DNA from: Anaerolineales bacterium
GTDB lineage: Bacteria; Chloroflexota; Anaerolineae; Anaerolineales; Villigracilaceae
Direction: 5' to 3'
Assembly: GCA_020060235.1 (NCBI GenBank)
Contig: JAGVAO010000002.1
Span: 1-50,277, forward strand
Length of the DNA: 50,277 bases
The position numbers were made by a program, and so were the translations under genes. The notes under the pieces were generated by a model. The model was not told the origin of the DNA and ran no database searches. It saw nothing but the letters and a program-made list of their open reading frames with translations. Below, one piece after another: positions 30,185 to 38,340 of the stretch. Each line of letters begins with the position of its first letter. Within the stretch, counting starts at the first letter, position 1.

Positions 30185-30739
30185 ATGCGCAACCGTCTCG
30201 GCCTGGTTTTCTTCCTGTTCGCCTTTATCGCTTCGGCCCTGGCCGCCCTAGAACACCCGACCCTGCTGGCCTGGCTCTCAGCCTTGCACAACCTGGCTCT
30301 GGCCTGGTTTTACGCCCGCCGTAAACCCGAAACAGCCTATGACCGCACCGGTCTGTGGCTGGGATTGATGGCCGCTTTCCTGCCGATGCCATTCACCCCT
30401 GACCAGACCGCCGCACCTTTCCTGGCGCTCGGCCTGGCCGGATACGGGCTGGTCTTTTGGTCGCTGGTTACGCTCGGGCCGCGCTTCGGGATTGCGCCCG
30501 CCGATCGCGGGCTGGTAACGACTGGCCCTTACCGGCTGGTGCGCCACCCGATGTACCTGGGCGAACTCGTCCTGCGCGGCGCGCTGGTGCTGTCCAATGC
30601 GCCCCTGGCAGGCCTGCCGCCTTTCCTGATCCTGGTTTTCATCCAGGTCTTGCGCCTGCTGCGCGAGGAAAAGATCATCGCTGGTTATCCAGGCTACGCC
30701 AACCAGGTGCGCTGGCGTCTGCTGCCGTGGATTTTCTAA
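30185..30739 (+). CDS. Isoprenylcysteine/phospholipid methyltransferase-like membrane protein
   Basis: A 184-aa protein with about five hydrophobic segments. The C-terminal motif GLVTTGPYRLVRHPMYLGEL followed by EEKIIAGYPGYANQVRW is the SAM-binding signature of the ICMT/PEMT membrane methyltransferase family. It starts 2 bases after tadC. A methyltransferase is not part of the known Tad set, so it may modify a lipid or the pilus proteins. Confidence 0.8.
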   Translation: MRNRLGLVFFLFAFIASALAALEHPTLLAWLSALHNLALAWFYARRKPETAYDRTGLWLGLMAAFLPMPFTPDQTAAPFLALGLAGYGLVFWSLVTLGPRFGIAPADRGLVTTGPYRLVRHPMYLGELVLRGALVLSNAPLAGLPPFLILVFIQVLRLLREEKIIAGYPGYANQVRWRLLPWIF

Positions 30740-30851
30740 CCGAAAGGTTCCCCTCATGCCTGATCCGCCCTACTAACGCCACCTCTGTCAGTTCCTTTCT
30801 TGCTCCCCGGAGCGCCACTAATCCAAATCCATTCAAGGAGTATTTGTACCC

Positions 30852-31295
30852 ATGAAATTCAGTAAAAAGTTCCTGCTCGTTCTCACTCTGGTGGCCCTGC
30901 TGACCACACTCTTCGCCAGCTCGGCCTTTGCGGCTGGCGGCAAAGAAGTCTACCAGCAGCACGCCTCGGTGACGAAAGCCAAAGTCATGTCCACCGGCCC
31001 CGGCGCGGCGACCATCCGCGTGATGGGAAGCTACACCTGCGACAAAATCCGCACCAACACTTCTGTCTCCGGGAAAACCATCTATATCGAAGTCTGGGAT
31101 GTCAAGAATAAAGGCAAGGATTGCAACAATAACCAGACCTATACGCGCGACCTGTCCTTCAAATCCCTGGTACCCGGCAAGTACACAGTGCTGGTCAACC
31201 TCCATCCCAAAACCGGTCAGGCCCAACGCAAACTCAAAGACCTGGTCATCCCGGTCTATCCTGCCACTCCCACCCCGGCGGCCCCGGCTCCCTAA
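30852..31295 (+). CDS. Secreted hypothetical protein
   Basis: A 147-aa protein with a signal peptide (residues about 4-27, ending SSAFAAGG), a beta-rich mature part with two Cys (YTCDKI, KDCNNNQ) and a Pro/Ala tail (PATPTPAAPAP). It looks like a small surface domain on a linker. A ribosome site AAGGAG precedes it. The 112-bp gap upstream holds no gene. Confidence 0.65.
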   Translation: MKFSKKFLLVLTLVALLTTLFASSAFAAGGKEVYQQHASVTKAKVMSTGPGAATIRVMGSYTCDKIRTNTSVSGKTIYIEVWDVKNKGKDCNNNQTYTRDLSFKSLVPGKYTVLVNLHPKTGQAQRKLKDLVIPVYPATPTPAAPAP

Positions 31296-31309
31296 CCCAT
31301 CCCTACCCG

Positions 31310-31336
31310 TCCTGGCGAGGAAAAACCTCGCCAGGA
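31310..31336 (+). other. Intercistronic stem-loop
   Basis: TCCTGGCGAGG / CCTCGCCAGGA, a perfect 11-bp stem with an AAAAA loop and no T-run after. It may protect or partially end the upstream mRNA. Confidence 0.6.
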
Positions 31337-31352
31337 TCTCCCCGAGATTGCC

Positions 31353-32759
31353 ATGCCTCGTTCACTTTCCATCCTGCTTTCATCGCTCCTGGTCATTAGC
31401 CTGACCTGGCTGACCGCGCCCACACTTTCAGGGGCAGTTGTCGCCCAGGCCAAAGCCCAGAACCAGGCGCCCTTCCTGTTCAACGTCACCTTCGAGGGCG
31501 ACCTCGATGCGGCTGGCTGGTTCAGCGGCCCGGCCCTGCTGCGCGCCACTGCGGACGACTCGCAGGTCGTGATTACCTATTCCATCAACGGCGGGCCTGC
31601 CATTCAAGGCAGCGAAATCTTGCTCGCCCAGCCCGGTAAGTACCAGGTTGTCTGGAACGCGTGCAAGGGCGAAACCTGCCACGACTCGTTCACCCAATTC
31701 ATCAAAGTCGCCTTCATGGAAGCCCAACCGCTGGCCTACGATCCCTCAAAACACGAGTGGTCTTTTACTGGCCGGGTGTTGGAGGTGCGCGAAGTCTCCC
31801 TGATGGGCTTTCCCGGCCAGGTCGCGCAGGTACAGTCCCGCTTTTTCGACCCCTGGGTAGTTCTGCAGGTCGACCAGGTCAGCCTGGCTGAAGCGCCGCT
31901 GAAAACCGGCCAGTGGGTGCGGGTCTCCATCGCAGGCGCGCACGTCTCGAAAAAGGCTGTGGATTGGACCGCCTGCGCCTCCGAACAGCGCGATTATTGC
32001 TACTTTGGTGCGGTGCTGGACAGCGGTCTTGAGTCCCCGGACACCGATTTCCCGCTCACGCCCAGCAACGAGTTGATTCACTTTGGGCGCGCGACCCCCT
32101 ACTGGTGGCCACCCGCCGCGCTGTACTGGAACACAGCCAGCCTCGAGGAGAAATCTTCCCAGGCAGACCCTGATATTGATGAACAAGGACCGCACCTGGT
32201 CGGGCAGATGGCCGAAGGTGAATACAACGGCAACTCCGAAGGCTGGTATCGCTCGCCCACTGTCCTGGCGCGCATGAAGGTCATCGGCGGGCAGGCCCGC
32301 CTCTACTACCAGCTCGATGGCCAGCCCCAAACCCGTACCCGCACTGGCCAGGTGCCGGTCTCCGGGGAGGGCAAACATACCCTTACCTGGACCCTGGATA
32401 CCGGAGAGAGCGGCACGCAGTACATCAGCATCGACACACGCGGGCCGGAAGTGCTGTGGAGCGAGGACAGTGAGTTCTACCTCGAGGGGTTGGTGGATTT
32501 GTATGGGCAGGCATCCGATCCCGGGCCGCACTCAGGTATCAAGGAAGTCGAGATTTCCTTCGATGGCGGCCTGACCTGGGAAGTCCACCCGGCTACCATG
32601 CCCGGATTGTGCCAGAAACCGGACGCCTTTTTCTGGAACTTCCACTGGGACACTACCAAAGTGCGGAACGGCCGTTACTCCCTGCTGGCGCGTGGGCGCG
32701 ATTACGCGGGCAACCTGGGCGCGACCGCCGTTTGGAACGTAGTGGTGAAAAACCCATGA
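31353..32759 (+). CDS. Large secreted Ig-like protein
   Basis: A 468-aa protein with a signal peptide (about 1-30) and beta-rich modules. The C-terminal module (GLVDLYGQASDPGPHSGIKE ... SFDGGLTWE ... YSLLARGRDYAGNLG) has the pattern of bacterial Ig-like domains and matches a module at the end of the large protein downstream. Middle segments are Trp/Tyr-rich. No anchor is seen. It overlaps the next gene by 4 bases. Probably displayed at the cell surface. Confidence 0.65.
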   Translation: MPRSLSILLSSLLVISLTWLTAPTLSGAVVAQAKAQNQAPFLFNVTFEGDLDAAGWFSGPALLRATADDSQVVITYSINGGPAIQGSEILLAQPGKYQVVWNACKGETCHDSFTQFIKVAFMEAQPLAYDPSKHEWSFTGRVLEVREVSLMGFPGQVAQVQSRFFDPWVVLQVDQVSLAEAPLKTGQWVRVSIAGAHVSKKAVDWTACASEQRDYCYFGAVLDSGLESPDTDFPLTPSNELIHFGRATPYWWPPAALYWNTASLEEKSSQADPDIDEQGPHLVGQMAEGEYNGNSEGWYRSPTVLARMKVIGGQARLYYQLDGQPQTRTRTGQVPVSGEGKHTLTWTLDTGESGTQYISIDTRGPEVLWSEDSEFYLEGLVDLYGQASDPGPHSGIKEVEISFDGGLTWEVHPATMPGLCQKPDAFFWNFHWDTTKVRNGRYSLLARGRDYAGNLGATAVWNVVVKNP

Positions 32760-33103
32760 CCGTTCCAACCCTGTTGGCCATTCCCAACTACGCGCCCCAG
32801 GCCGGGAAGCTGCCCGCCCTGCCCGAAGGCTACACCGGCTATTACCAGTCCCCCGCCCGCCAGCTGGTCTTTGCCTTCGGCTTCCGCGAGAAAAAGGGTT
32901 GGGTATATGCCTCCAATGATGGTTGGAAAGCACACGAATGTTCTCCCTCGCGCCTGCCACCCACCATCCAGCCCGACTCCCCGGAAGCGCAATGGCTGGC
33001 GGCCTGTTGGCAGGCTGCCCTGGCCCAGGCTATGAACGTGGCAATGGAGAACCTGTTTTTCAAGACCCTGCCCGGGCTTGTCCGAAAGGAAACGAAGCTT
33101 TGA
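32756..33103 (+). CDS. Small hypothetical protein of Tad locus
   Basis: A 115-aa protein starting inside the previous stop. It begins MTVPTLLAIPNYAPQAG and has aromatic stretches (GYTGYYQSPARQLVFAF, GWVYASNDGWKAHEC), ending basic. No signal or membrane segment. It overlaps the TTG start of the next gene. Confidence 0.5.
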   Translation: MTVPTLLAIPNYAPQAGKLPALPEGYTGYYQSPARQLVFAFGFREKKGWVYASNDGWKAHECSPSRLPPTIQPDSPEAQWLAACWQAALAQAMNVAMENLFFKTLPGLVRKETKL

Positions 33104-35805
33104 AGTCCAAAACAATTTTTCACCGCCAGCCACTGCTGACCCTGATCTTGCTCGGCCTCGGGCTGGGCCTGCTGCTGACCGCTCTAACCTGGGGTATCCC
33201 AGCCCTTGCGGACAGCCTGTTCTCCGGCCTGACCTGGCTCTGGCTGCTGCTCCTGACCGGCGCATTCTTTGCCCTGGTGGCCGTCCGGATGCTGCTCCTC
33301 GAACCGGCAGGCCGCCCCCATCCAAAGCCACTCTATCTCCTGGCAGTGCTGGCCGCAACGGCCCTGGTCTATCTCTTCCCGGAATTGTTTGCCCCTGGCT
33401 GTAACGGGATGCCGCGCGCCTTTGCCGCCTGTCCAGCAGCTTGCCGCATCACCACCTGCACCGATTGGGATGCGCCTGGCGAGAATGGCTGCGATGCCAA
33501 ACCGCCGAACAAAGGCTGCTGCCGCTCCTACGAAACCACCTGTGACCCGGACTGCGAGGATGACGAGGATCCCCCCGATCCCGACCCAACCCCGGTGCCG
33601 ATCTACCCGCCCTCGGTTTCCGGCTCGGTGAGCTGCGCCCTGAATGGCTCGAACGGCTGGTGCCGGAACGGGGCGGCCCTTAACCTGTCTGCCAGCGACC
33701 CGCAGGGGTATGCCACCACCCTCAGCGGCGACATTGCCGGAGCGGCTTTCTCCTGCGCGGGGCCAACCTGCGTCCGCAGCCTGCCCGCCGGGAGCGGGGC
33801 AATCCACTTCCAGGCTACCTCCCCGGCCTCCGGGCTATCCTCAGCGGTGGGCAGCGCCAGTTTTGCCTATGACCCAACGCCGCCAACTGCTTCGCTGGTT
33901 GTTTCAGGGGCTGCCGCTTCAAATGGCTGGTATACCGCCGCTTCGGTTTCCACCACTGGTACGGATACGATCGCTGGAGTGGATTCCACTCAGGTCGCAG
34001 TAGATGGCGGCGGCTGGCAAGTTTCAGCCACCCTTGCCGAAGGGACGCACTCGATGGTTGGCCGGGTTTTTGATCGCGCCGGGAATCACACGCTTACCCC
34101 GGCCCAGGTGGTGAAAGTGGACGGTACGTCACCAACGATTTCGGCTTCCGTGACATCTGGAACGCAGGTCGCGGGCTGGTATGTCACCGATGTGACAGTA
34201 ACGGCGACAGCGACGGATGCAGTTAGTGGCGTGGATCTGGTTGAGTATCGCCTGGATGGTGGAACCTGGCAAGTTGGAGACGAGCTGGTGGTCTCCAGCG
34301 AAGGCCCGCACACCGTTGATTTCCGCACCACCGACCAGGCCGGGCTGAACGCCACGACAACGCTCAACTTCCGGGTGGATAAAACGGCCCCGACCATCAC
34401 TTTCACACCCACCGGTACACCTGGTTCGGGTGGTTGGTACACCAGCCCGGTCACGCTCACCATCACAGCGACGGATGCGCTCAGCGGTGTCGCTTCTGTG
34501 GAATACCGTCTCGATAGTGGAAGTTGGATGCTGGGAACCAGCCTGGTGTTGGGCGACGGCGAACATCTCGTTGAAACGCGCGCCACGGACCAGGCCGGTA
34601 ATCGCTCCGTCGTCACGGCCACTGAAACCATTGGCATCCAGGTCGATACCACCCTACCCACGCTCTCTACAATGCTGGACGGAAAGTTGGGGCTGAACAA
34701 CTGGTATGTCTCGGAGGTGGTTGTCTCGGCCGCTGTTTCGGACGCCACCAGCGGCGTGGCCCTGACCGAATATCGCCTTGATACTGGAGCATGGACGCCC
34801 GGAACAAGGGTAACGGCTACCGCCGATGGCGCGCACACCGTCCAGTTCCGGGTCACTGACCGGGCTGGCAACCAGGCCACTGAACAGCGCGGTTTCCAAA
34901 TTGACCAAACCCCGCCCATCTCCGGGTTCACTGCGCCCATCGAAGCCTCGACCGGCGCGCTGGCCCAGGGTGACTATCTCCTCGAAGGCCAATCCAGCGA
35001 TGTCACCTCCGGCCTCGAGACCGTCCAGATTTCCACCGACGAAGGCCAGACCTGGCTCGACCTGACGGTGTCAGGCGCTGGTGTCTGGCGCTACACCTGG
35101 CAGACCAACCCACTTGAAAACGGCCTGTATCCGGTTCTTGCCCGGGCACAGGATGCAGCAGGCAACGTCAATCCCGGCGCGCATGTCACCCTCTTGCTGG
35201 CCAACCACCCGCCGAAGGTCTCGGTGCAGGAAAGCTGGTGGGTCTGGGAGGCGGGCAAGCTCCTGGTGCAGGAACGTTTCCTGCCAGTGACCGAAATCTC
35301 GCTAAGGATTGCCTGTCTGGATGGGCAGCCGGATCTGAAATTGAACTTCACGCTCGAAAGCCTGCCCGATTTTTTGCAGTGGGACCGCAAGTGCGGGGAA
35401 GGACAGTTTGCCACTTCCGGCGATCACCTGGTCACCCTGAAGGCCTGCGACCAAGTTGGCAACTGCGCCGGCGCCGAAGGCACGATCAAGGTCCCGTTTA
35501 TCGCGCCGCCTATCCCCACCTGGACGCCGACGCCGCTTCCTACCGTGACCGCAACACCATCGCCAACCCATAAGCCACGGCAGCCAACTCCGTCCCCAAC
35601 CCGGATGACACTGGTTCTCACCCAAGAGCCAACCCCTGAAGCGCCGGTGGAAAAATCGGCCATCCCGGATTTCTGGCTCTGGCCACCGCTGGCGCTGCTC
35701 GGACTGCTCCTGGCTTTTGGCCTCAGCAGCTTGCTCGACCCACGTCCGGTTGCCCTGCGCCGCCTGCGCCAAACCTGGGAAAAGATAGCCGATGTTCATG
35801 AGTGA
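33100..35805 (+). CDS. Large surface protein with Cys-rich linker and Ig-like/OmpL47-type repeats
   Basis: A 901-aa protein. TTG 33100 with GAAAGGA upstream is chosen because it starts where the frame becomes protein-like and overlaps the previous stop. Three hydrophobic segments (about 9-30, 36-60, 70-88) precede a Cys-rich stretch (CPAACRITTCTDWDAPGENG and further Cys) and an acidic Pro linker. Four repeats of about 90 residues follow (about 262-600) with DxxSGVxxxEYRLDxGxW and HTVxFRxTDxAGN. The C-terminus has a Thr/Pro linker, a TM (FWLWPPLALLGLLLAFGLSS) and a short basic tail. It looks like an adhesin or stalk tied to the pilus. Confidence 0.7.
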   Translation: MKSKTIFHRQPLLTLILLGLGLGLLLTALTWGIPALADSLFSGLTWLWLLLLTGAFFALVAVRMLLLEPAGRPHPKPLYLLAVLAATALVYLFPELFAPGCNGMPRAFAACPAACRITTCTDWDAPGENGCDAKPPNKGCCRSYETTCDPDCEDDEDPPDPDPTPVPIYPPSVSGSVSCALNGSNGWCRNGAALNLSASDPQGYATTLSGDIAGAAFSCAGPTCVRSLPAGSGAIHFQATSPASGLSSAVGSASFAYDPTPPTASLVVSGAAASNGWYTAASVSTTGTDTIAGVDSTQVAVDGGGWQVSATLAEGTHSMVGRVFDRAGNHTLTPAQVVKVDGTSPTISASVTSGTQVAGWYVTDVTVTATATDAVSGVDLVEYRLDGGTWQVGDELVVSSEGPHTVDFRTTDQAGLNATTTLNFRVDKTAPTITFTPTGTPGSGGWYTSPVTLTITATDALSGVASVEYRLDSGSWMLGTSLVLGDGEHLVETRATDQAGNRSVVTATETIGIQVDTTLPTLSTMLDGKLGLNNWYVSEVVVSAAVSDATSGVALTEYRLDTGAWTPGTRVTATADGAHTVQFRVTDRAGNQATEQRGFQIDQTPPISGFTAPIEASTGALAQGDYLLEGQSSDVTSGLETVQISTDEGQTWLDLTVSGAGVWRYTWQTNPLENGLYPVLARAQDAAGNVNPGAHVTLLLANHPPKVSVQESWWVWEAGKLLVQERFLPVTEISLRIACLDGQPDLKLNFTLESLPDFLQWDRKCGEGQFATSGDHLVTLKACDQVGNCAGAEGTIKVPFIAPPIPTWTPTPLPTVTATPSPTHKPRQPTPSPTRMTLVLTQEPTPEAPVEKSAIPDFWLWPPLALLGLLLAFGLSSLLDPRPVALRRLRQTWEKIADVHE

Positions 35806-36067
35806 TCCGCACAGCTTCTTCCGGCGCCGCAAGATCGAGGTCGGGCGCGCACCGCGGGAGGTGCTGGCCAAAGCCCGGCGCGTGATTGAAAAGCTAGAAC
35901 AAGGCCAACCGTATTGGAAGCTGCGCGGCAAACGTCTGCAATACGACCGCCAGCGCATCTCCATCCCGCTTGGCCCGCGCTGGCGGCTCCTGGCCGATGA
36001 TCTCGACGGCAAATTGGTGGTGCGTGAGGTGCTCTCGCACCAAAACTACAACATCCGACATCCGTGA
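35792..36067 (+). CDS. RelE/ParE-like small protein candidate
   Basis: A 91-aa basic protein overlapping the previous gene by 14 bases. The end (RQRISIPLGPRWRLLADDLD...VVREVLSHQNYN) is close in pattern to the C-terminal strands of RelE/ParE-fold toxins (yRLl...g...v..vl.H..Y). No antitoxin gene is next to it, so it may be a domain with a different job. Start could be 35792 or 35798. Confidence 0.45.
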   Translation: MFMSDPHSFFRRRKIEVGRAPREVLAKARRVIEKLEQGQPYWKLRGKRLQYDRQRISIPLGPRWRLLADDLDGKLVVREVLSHQNYNIRHP

Positions 36068-36080
36068 AAGGAATCTCTTT

Positions 36081-36650
36081 ATGGAATTTTTTCTTGCAAC
36101 TGCTGTACTCTTTGCCATCCTGTTGCTCGGCGCTTTGATTTCTGCCGGCAATGAACGCCAGCGCAAAGCCATCGACGGCCTGCGCGAACAAGCCGAACGC
36201 TGGGCTGAACAGGACATCCGCATCAAACGCGAAAAACTGGCCCGCCAGATCACGGTTTCTGAACCGCTGGCCTGGCTGGAAAAAGTCGCGGCCGAAAGCC
36301 TGGGCAGCGCGCCCAAACTCGTGACGGTGACGCCCTGGCAGAAAGAGGGTCTGAACGCCCTGGTGAGCCTGTGCCAGGATGGCCGCCGGCTGGTCTTTAC
36401 GCCCATTCCGCGCGAGCGCCTGTTGAAAGCCCTGAAGGTGAAGGGCAAAGGCGCGTTGTCCGGGATGAACAGCACGCTCCTGGGTGACGCTCCCAAACGC
36501 GCGCCCTGGTTTGAGTTGTCGGTGGTAACGAGCGGGATGTTCTTTGACATTGAAGCTGCCCAGACCTGGCAGGCCTTGACCGGCGAACCCCTGACGGCTG
36601 GCCGCCTGACCATGTACGAAATCCCTGCGCTCGGGAGCGGAAAAAAGTGA
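36081..36650 (+). CDS. Single-TM hypothetical protein of Tad locus
   Basis: A 189-aa protein. AAAGGAA fixes ATG 36081. TM at about 3-21 is followed by a charged coiled-coil-like stretch (NERQRKAIDGLREQAERWAE) and a soluble domain (LVTVTPWQKEGLNALVSLCQ). It overlaps the prepilin peptidase by 4 bases. Function unknown. Confidence 0.6.
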   Translation: MEFFLATAVLFAILLLGALISAGNERQRKAIDGLREQAERWAEQDIRIKREKLARQITVSEPLAWLEKVAAESLGSAPKLVTVTPWQKEGLNALVSLCQDGRRLVFTPIPRERLLKALKVKGKGALSGMNSTLLGDAPKRAPWFELSVVTSGMFFDIEAAQTWQALTGEPLTAGRLTMYEIPALGSGKK

Positions 36651-37147
36651 GCCTGCTGGTTTTGCCCTGGCTGTTGGTCTGCGCCATCTCCGATTTGCGC
36701 ACCCGCACCGTGCCCACCTGGCTGACAGTGGTTCCCCTGATGGGTGCAACCGCCTGGATCGCCTGGCAGGGTGACTGGCCGTTGGCGCTGTTGGTCTTGA
36801 CCCTGGTCGCTCTCGATGACCTGCACTGGCGGGCGCGCGGCTTCCTGGCTGGGGTGCAGGGGTTACTGCTCCTGTTCACCTGGCAGCTGGACGGCCTGGC
36901 CGGGCTGGGGGCCGGTTTAGCCCTGCTGGCGATCTGGCTCTGCTGGAAGCTCGGCGCTTTCGGCGGGGCGGATGCCCAGGTCTTGATGACCCTGACGCTT
37001 CTGTTCCAACCGGCAGTGCTCCTGCCGGTGGCATTGGCCGGTGGCCTGCAGGGCCTGGTGCAGTGGTTGCGCAAGAAATCCACCCTGCCGGCCATGCTGG
37101 CTATCCTGGCCGGAACTTTGTTCTACCTGGTGTTTCCGAAAATCTAA
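36647..37147 (+). CDS. tadV: Prepilin peptidase (TadV/CpaA-like)
   Basis: A 166-aa polytopic membrane aspartic protease of family A24. The two catalytic Asp are visible: D16 in SDLRTRTVP and D109 in GGAD, the family's D-x-R-x-x-x-x-P and GxxD motifs. TadV/CpaA cuts the Flp pilin leader. The gene is immediately upstream of the pilin, with AAAGGAGGTGAG between. Confidence 0.85.
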   Translation: MSLLVLPWLLVCAISDLRTRTVPTWLTVVPLMGATAWIAWQGDWPLALLVLTLVALDDLHWRARGFLAGVQGLLLLFTWQLDGLAGLGAGLALLAIWLCWKLGAFGGADAQVLMTLTLLFQPAVLLPVALAGGLQGLVQWLRKKSTLPAMLAILAGTLFYLVFPKI

Positions 37148-37163
37148 TCAGAAAGGAGGTGAG

Positions 37164-37340
37164 ATGACCATGCTTTTTACCAAAAAGACCGTGCTGCGCT
37201 TCATCCAGGACAAACGCGCCCTGGAAAGCAGTGAGTTTGCCGTCATGCTGGCCGCCATCGTGGTGGTGGTTTACGGCGCGTTCCAACTGCTCGGCGGCAA
37301 TATCGCCCAGGTTGTGACCTGGGTAGCCAACGCCATTTAA
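37164..37340 (+). CDS. flp: Flp-type pilin
   Basis: A 58-aa prepilin. A strong AGGAGGTGAG site precedes ATG 37164. The leader is basic (FTKKTVLRFIQDKRA), with likely cleavage between Ala and Leu. The mature start LESSEF has Glu at position 5 followed by Phe (usual Flp: E5-Y6), then a hydrophobic helix (AVMLAAIVVVVYGAF). It is the main pilus subunit by size, site strength and position next to the peptidase. Confidence 0.85.
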   Translation: MTMLFTKKTVLRFIQDKRALESSEFAVMLAAIVVVVYGAFQLLGGNIAQVVTWVANAI

Positions 37341-37353
37341 CTACCCTTTAAAC

Positions 37354-37388
37354 CAGGAAAGGCAGGCTCGGAGGACCTGCCTTTCCTG
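37354..37388 (+). other. Stem-loop between pilin and tadE
   Basis: A perfect 13-bp inverted repeat CAGGAAAGGCAGG / CCTGCCTTTCCTG with a 9-nt loop; no T-run. Placed after a highly expressed pilin gene, it could stabilise its mRNA or limit read-through to tadE. Confidence 0.65.
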
Positions 37389-37414
37389 ACCATCCATCTG
37401 AAAGGAATCATGCG

Positions 37415-37825
37415 ATGAAATTTTTGAAAGATCGTAAGGCATTGGAAACCGTGGAAGCGGCGATCACGCTCCCGATCGCCATCCTGGTCATGCTGGCGAC
37501 CATCAATCTCGGGCTGGTGGTTTTCGGCCAGCAGGCTGTCCAGGCGGCTGCCCGGCATGGCGCGCGGATGGGGTCTGTTGCTCAGCAGTGCCCGGCTTGT
37601 TATGCCGTGACCGAGGCGCGCGGGGCCATCGAAACCGCAGCTATCATCCAGAACCCGGATGTCACCATCCTGGCCCCCGGTGGGCGCGCCGGCAGCCTCT
37701 TGAAAATCCGCGTCACCGGCCAGGTGCCGAACTTCTTTGGCGGGCTGGGGGCGATTTTCCCTGGACTGCCCGAGGGTCCTTTCCAGCTTCAGGCCGAAGC
37801 CACGTTCCGCCAGGAAGGGTGGTAG
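37415..37825 (+). CDS. tadE: TadE-like pseudopilin
   Basis: A 136-aa protein with the same leader type as the pilin: LKDRKALETVEAAI, with E5-like Glu and a hydrophobic helix (TLPIAILVMLATINLGLVVF). A soluble domain with two Cys (QQCPACYA) follows. AAAGGAA precedes the ATG. TadE/TadF/TadG are minor pilus parts. Confidence 0.8.
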   Translation: MKFLKDRKALETVEAAITLPIAILVMLATINLGLVVFGQQAVQAAARHGARMGSVAQQCPACYAVTEARGAIETAAIIQNPDVTILAPGGRAGSLLKIRVTGQVPNFFGGLGAIFPGLPEGPFQLQAEATFRQEGW

Positions 37826-37827
37826 CC

Positions 37828-38259
37828 ATGCTCAAGGATCGTCGCGCGTATTCGATGACTTTCTGGGCGATGTTCATTGGGATCATCTTTGTCCCCTTGA
37901 TGGCGTTGACCTTCGATGTGGGCCGGTATATGTATGCCCGCCAGGAGATAGGCAAAGCCGCCGATGCCGCGGCGGTGGGGGCAGTGGTGGAGATTAACTG
38001 GCGCGCCTTCCGCGAGGGCGGCTCGCTGCACCCGACAGGCTCAACCTATGCGGTGGCGCAGTCCTATGCCAATATGAATAATGATTATCTGTCCAAGCTC
38101 AATATCCATCCCCAAGTGACCGGGATCCAGATCAACGATGGAAACGATACGGTTTATGTGGCTGTGTCGGCGGATTTGTCCGCGCTGTTTCCATCCATCG
38201 TGCCAGATTTGCTAGTGACGGAGACCGGAACCGCGCAGGTACGTTCGTTCCAAAGATAA
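37828..38259 (+). CDS. TadE/TadG-like protein
   Basis: A 143-aa protein. ATG 37828 lies 2 bases after the tadE stop. The basic leader is MLKDRRAYSM, then a TM (MFIGIIFVPLMALTFDVGRYM) and the family's hallmark helix RQEIGKAADAAAVGAV. It is shorter than full TadG, which usually carries a von Willebrand domain. Last gene of the tad operon. Confidence 0.75.
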   Translation: MLKDRRAYSMTFWAMFIGIIFVPLMALTFDVGRYMYARQEIGKAADAAAVGAVVEINWRAFREGGSLHPTGSTYAVAQSYANMNNDYLSKLNIHPQVTGIQINDGNDTVYVAVSADLSALFPSIVPDLLVTETGTAQVRSFQR

Positions 38260-38305
38260 AAGAGAGGCAGGGTCGTTTGACAGACCTTGCCTCTCTTTTA
38301 TCTTT
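38252..38305. terminator. Strong terminator closing the tad operon
   Basis: 23-base arms (38252-38274 and 38283-38305) pair with a single G-T; the core is AGAGAGGCA / TGCCTCTCT with an 8-nt loop. Adjacent A- and T-rich sides suit both directions. Transcripts of the pilus block and the leftward HEAT-like gene meet here. Confidence 0.85.
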
Positions 38306-38340
38306 GTCTTGGCGCAGACAGAAATACTTTGTTGGGACAA

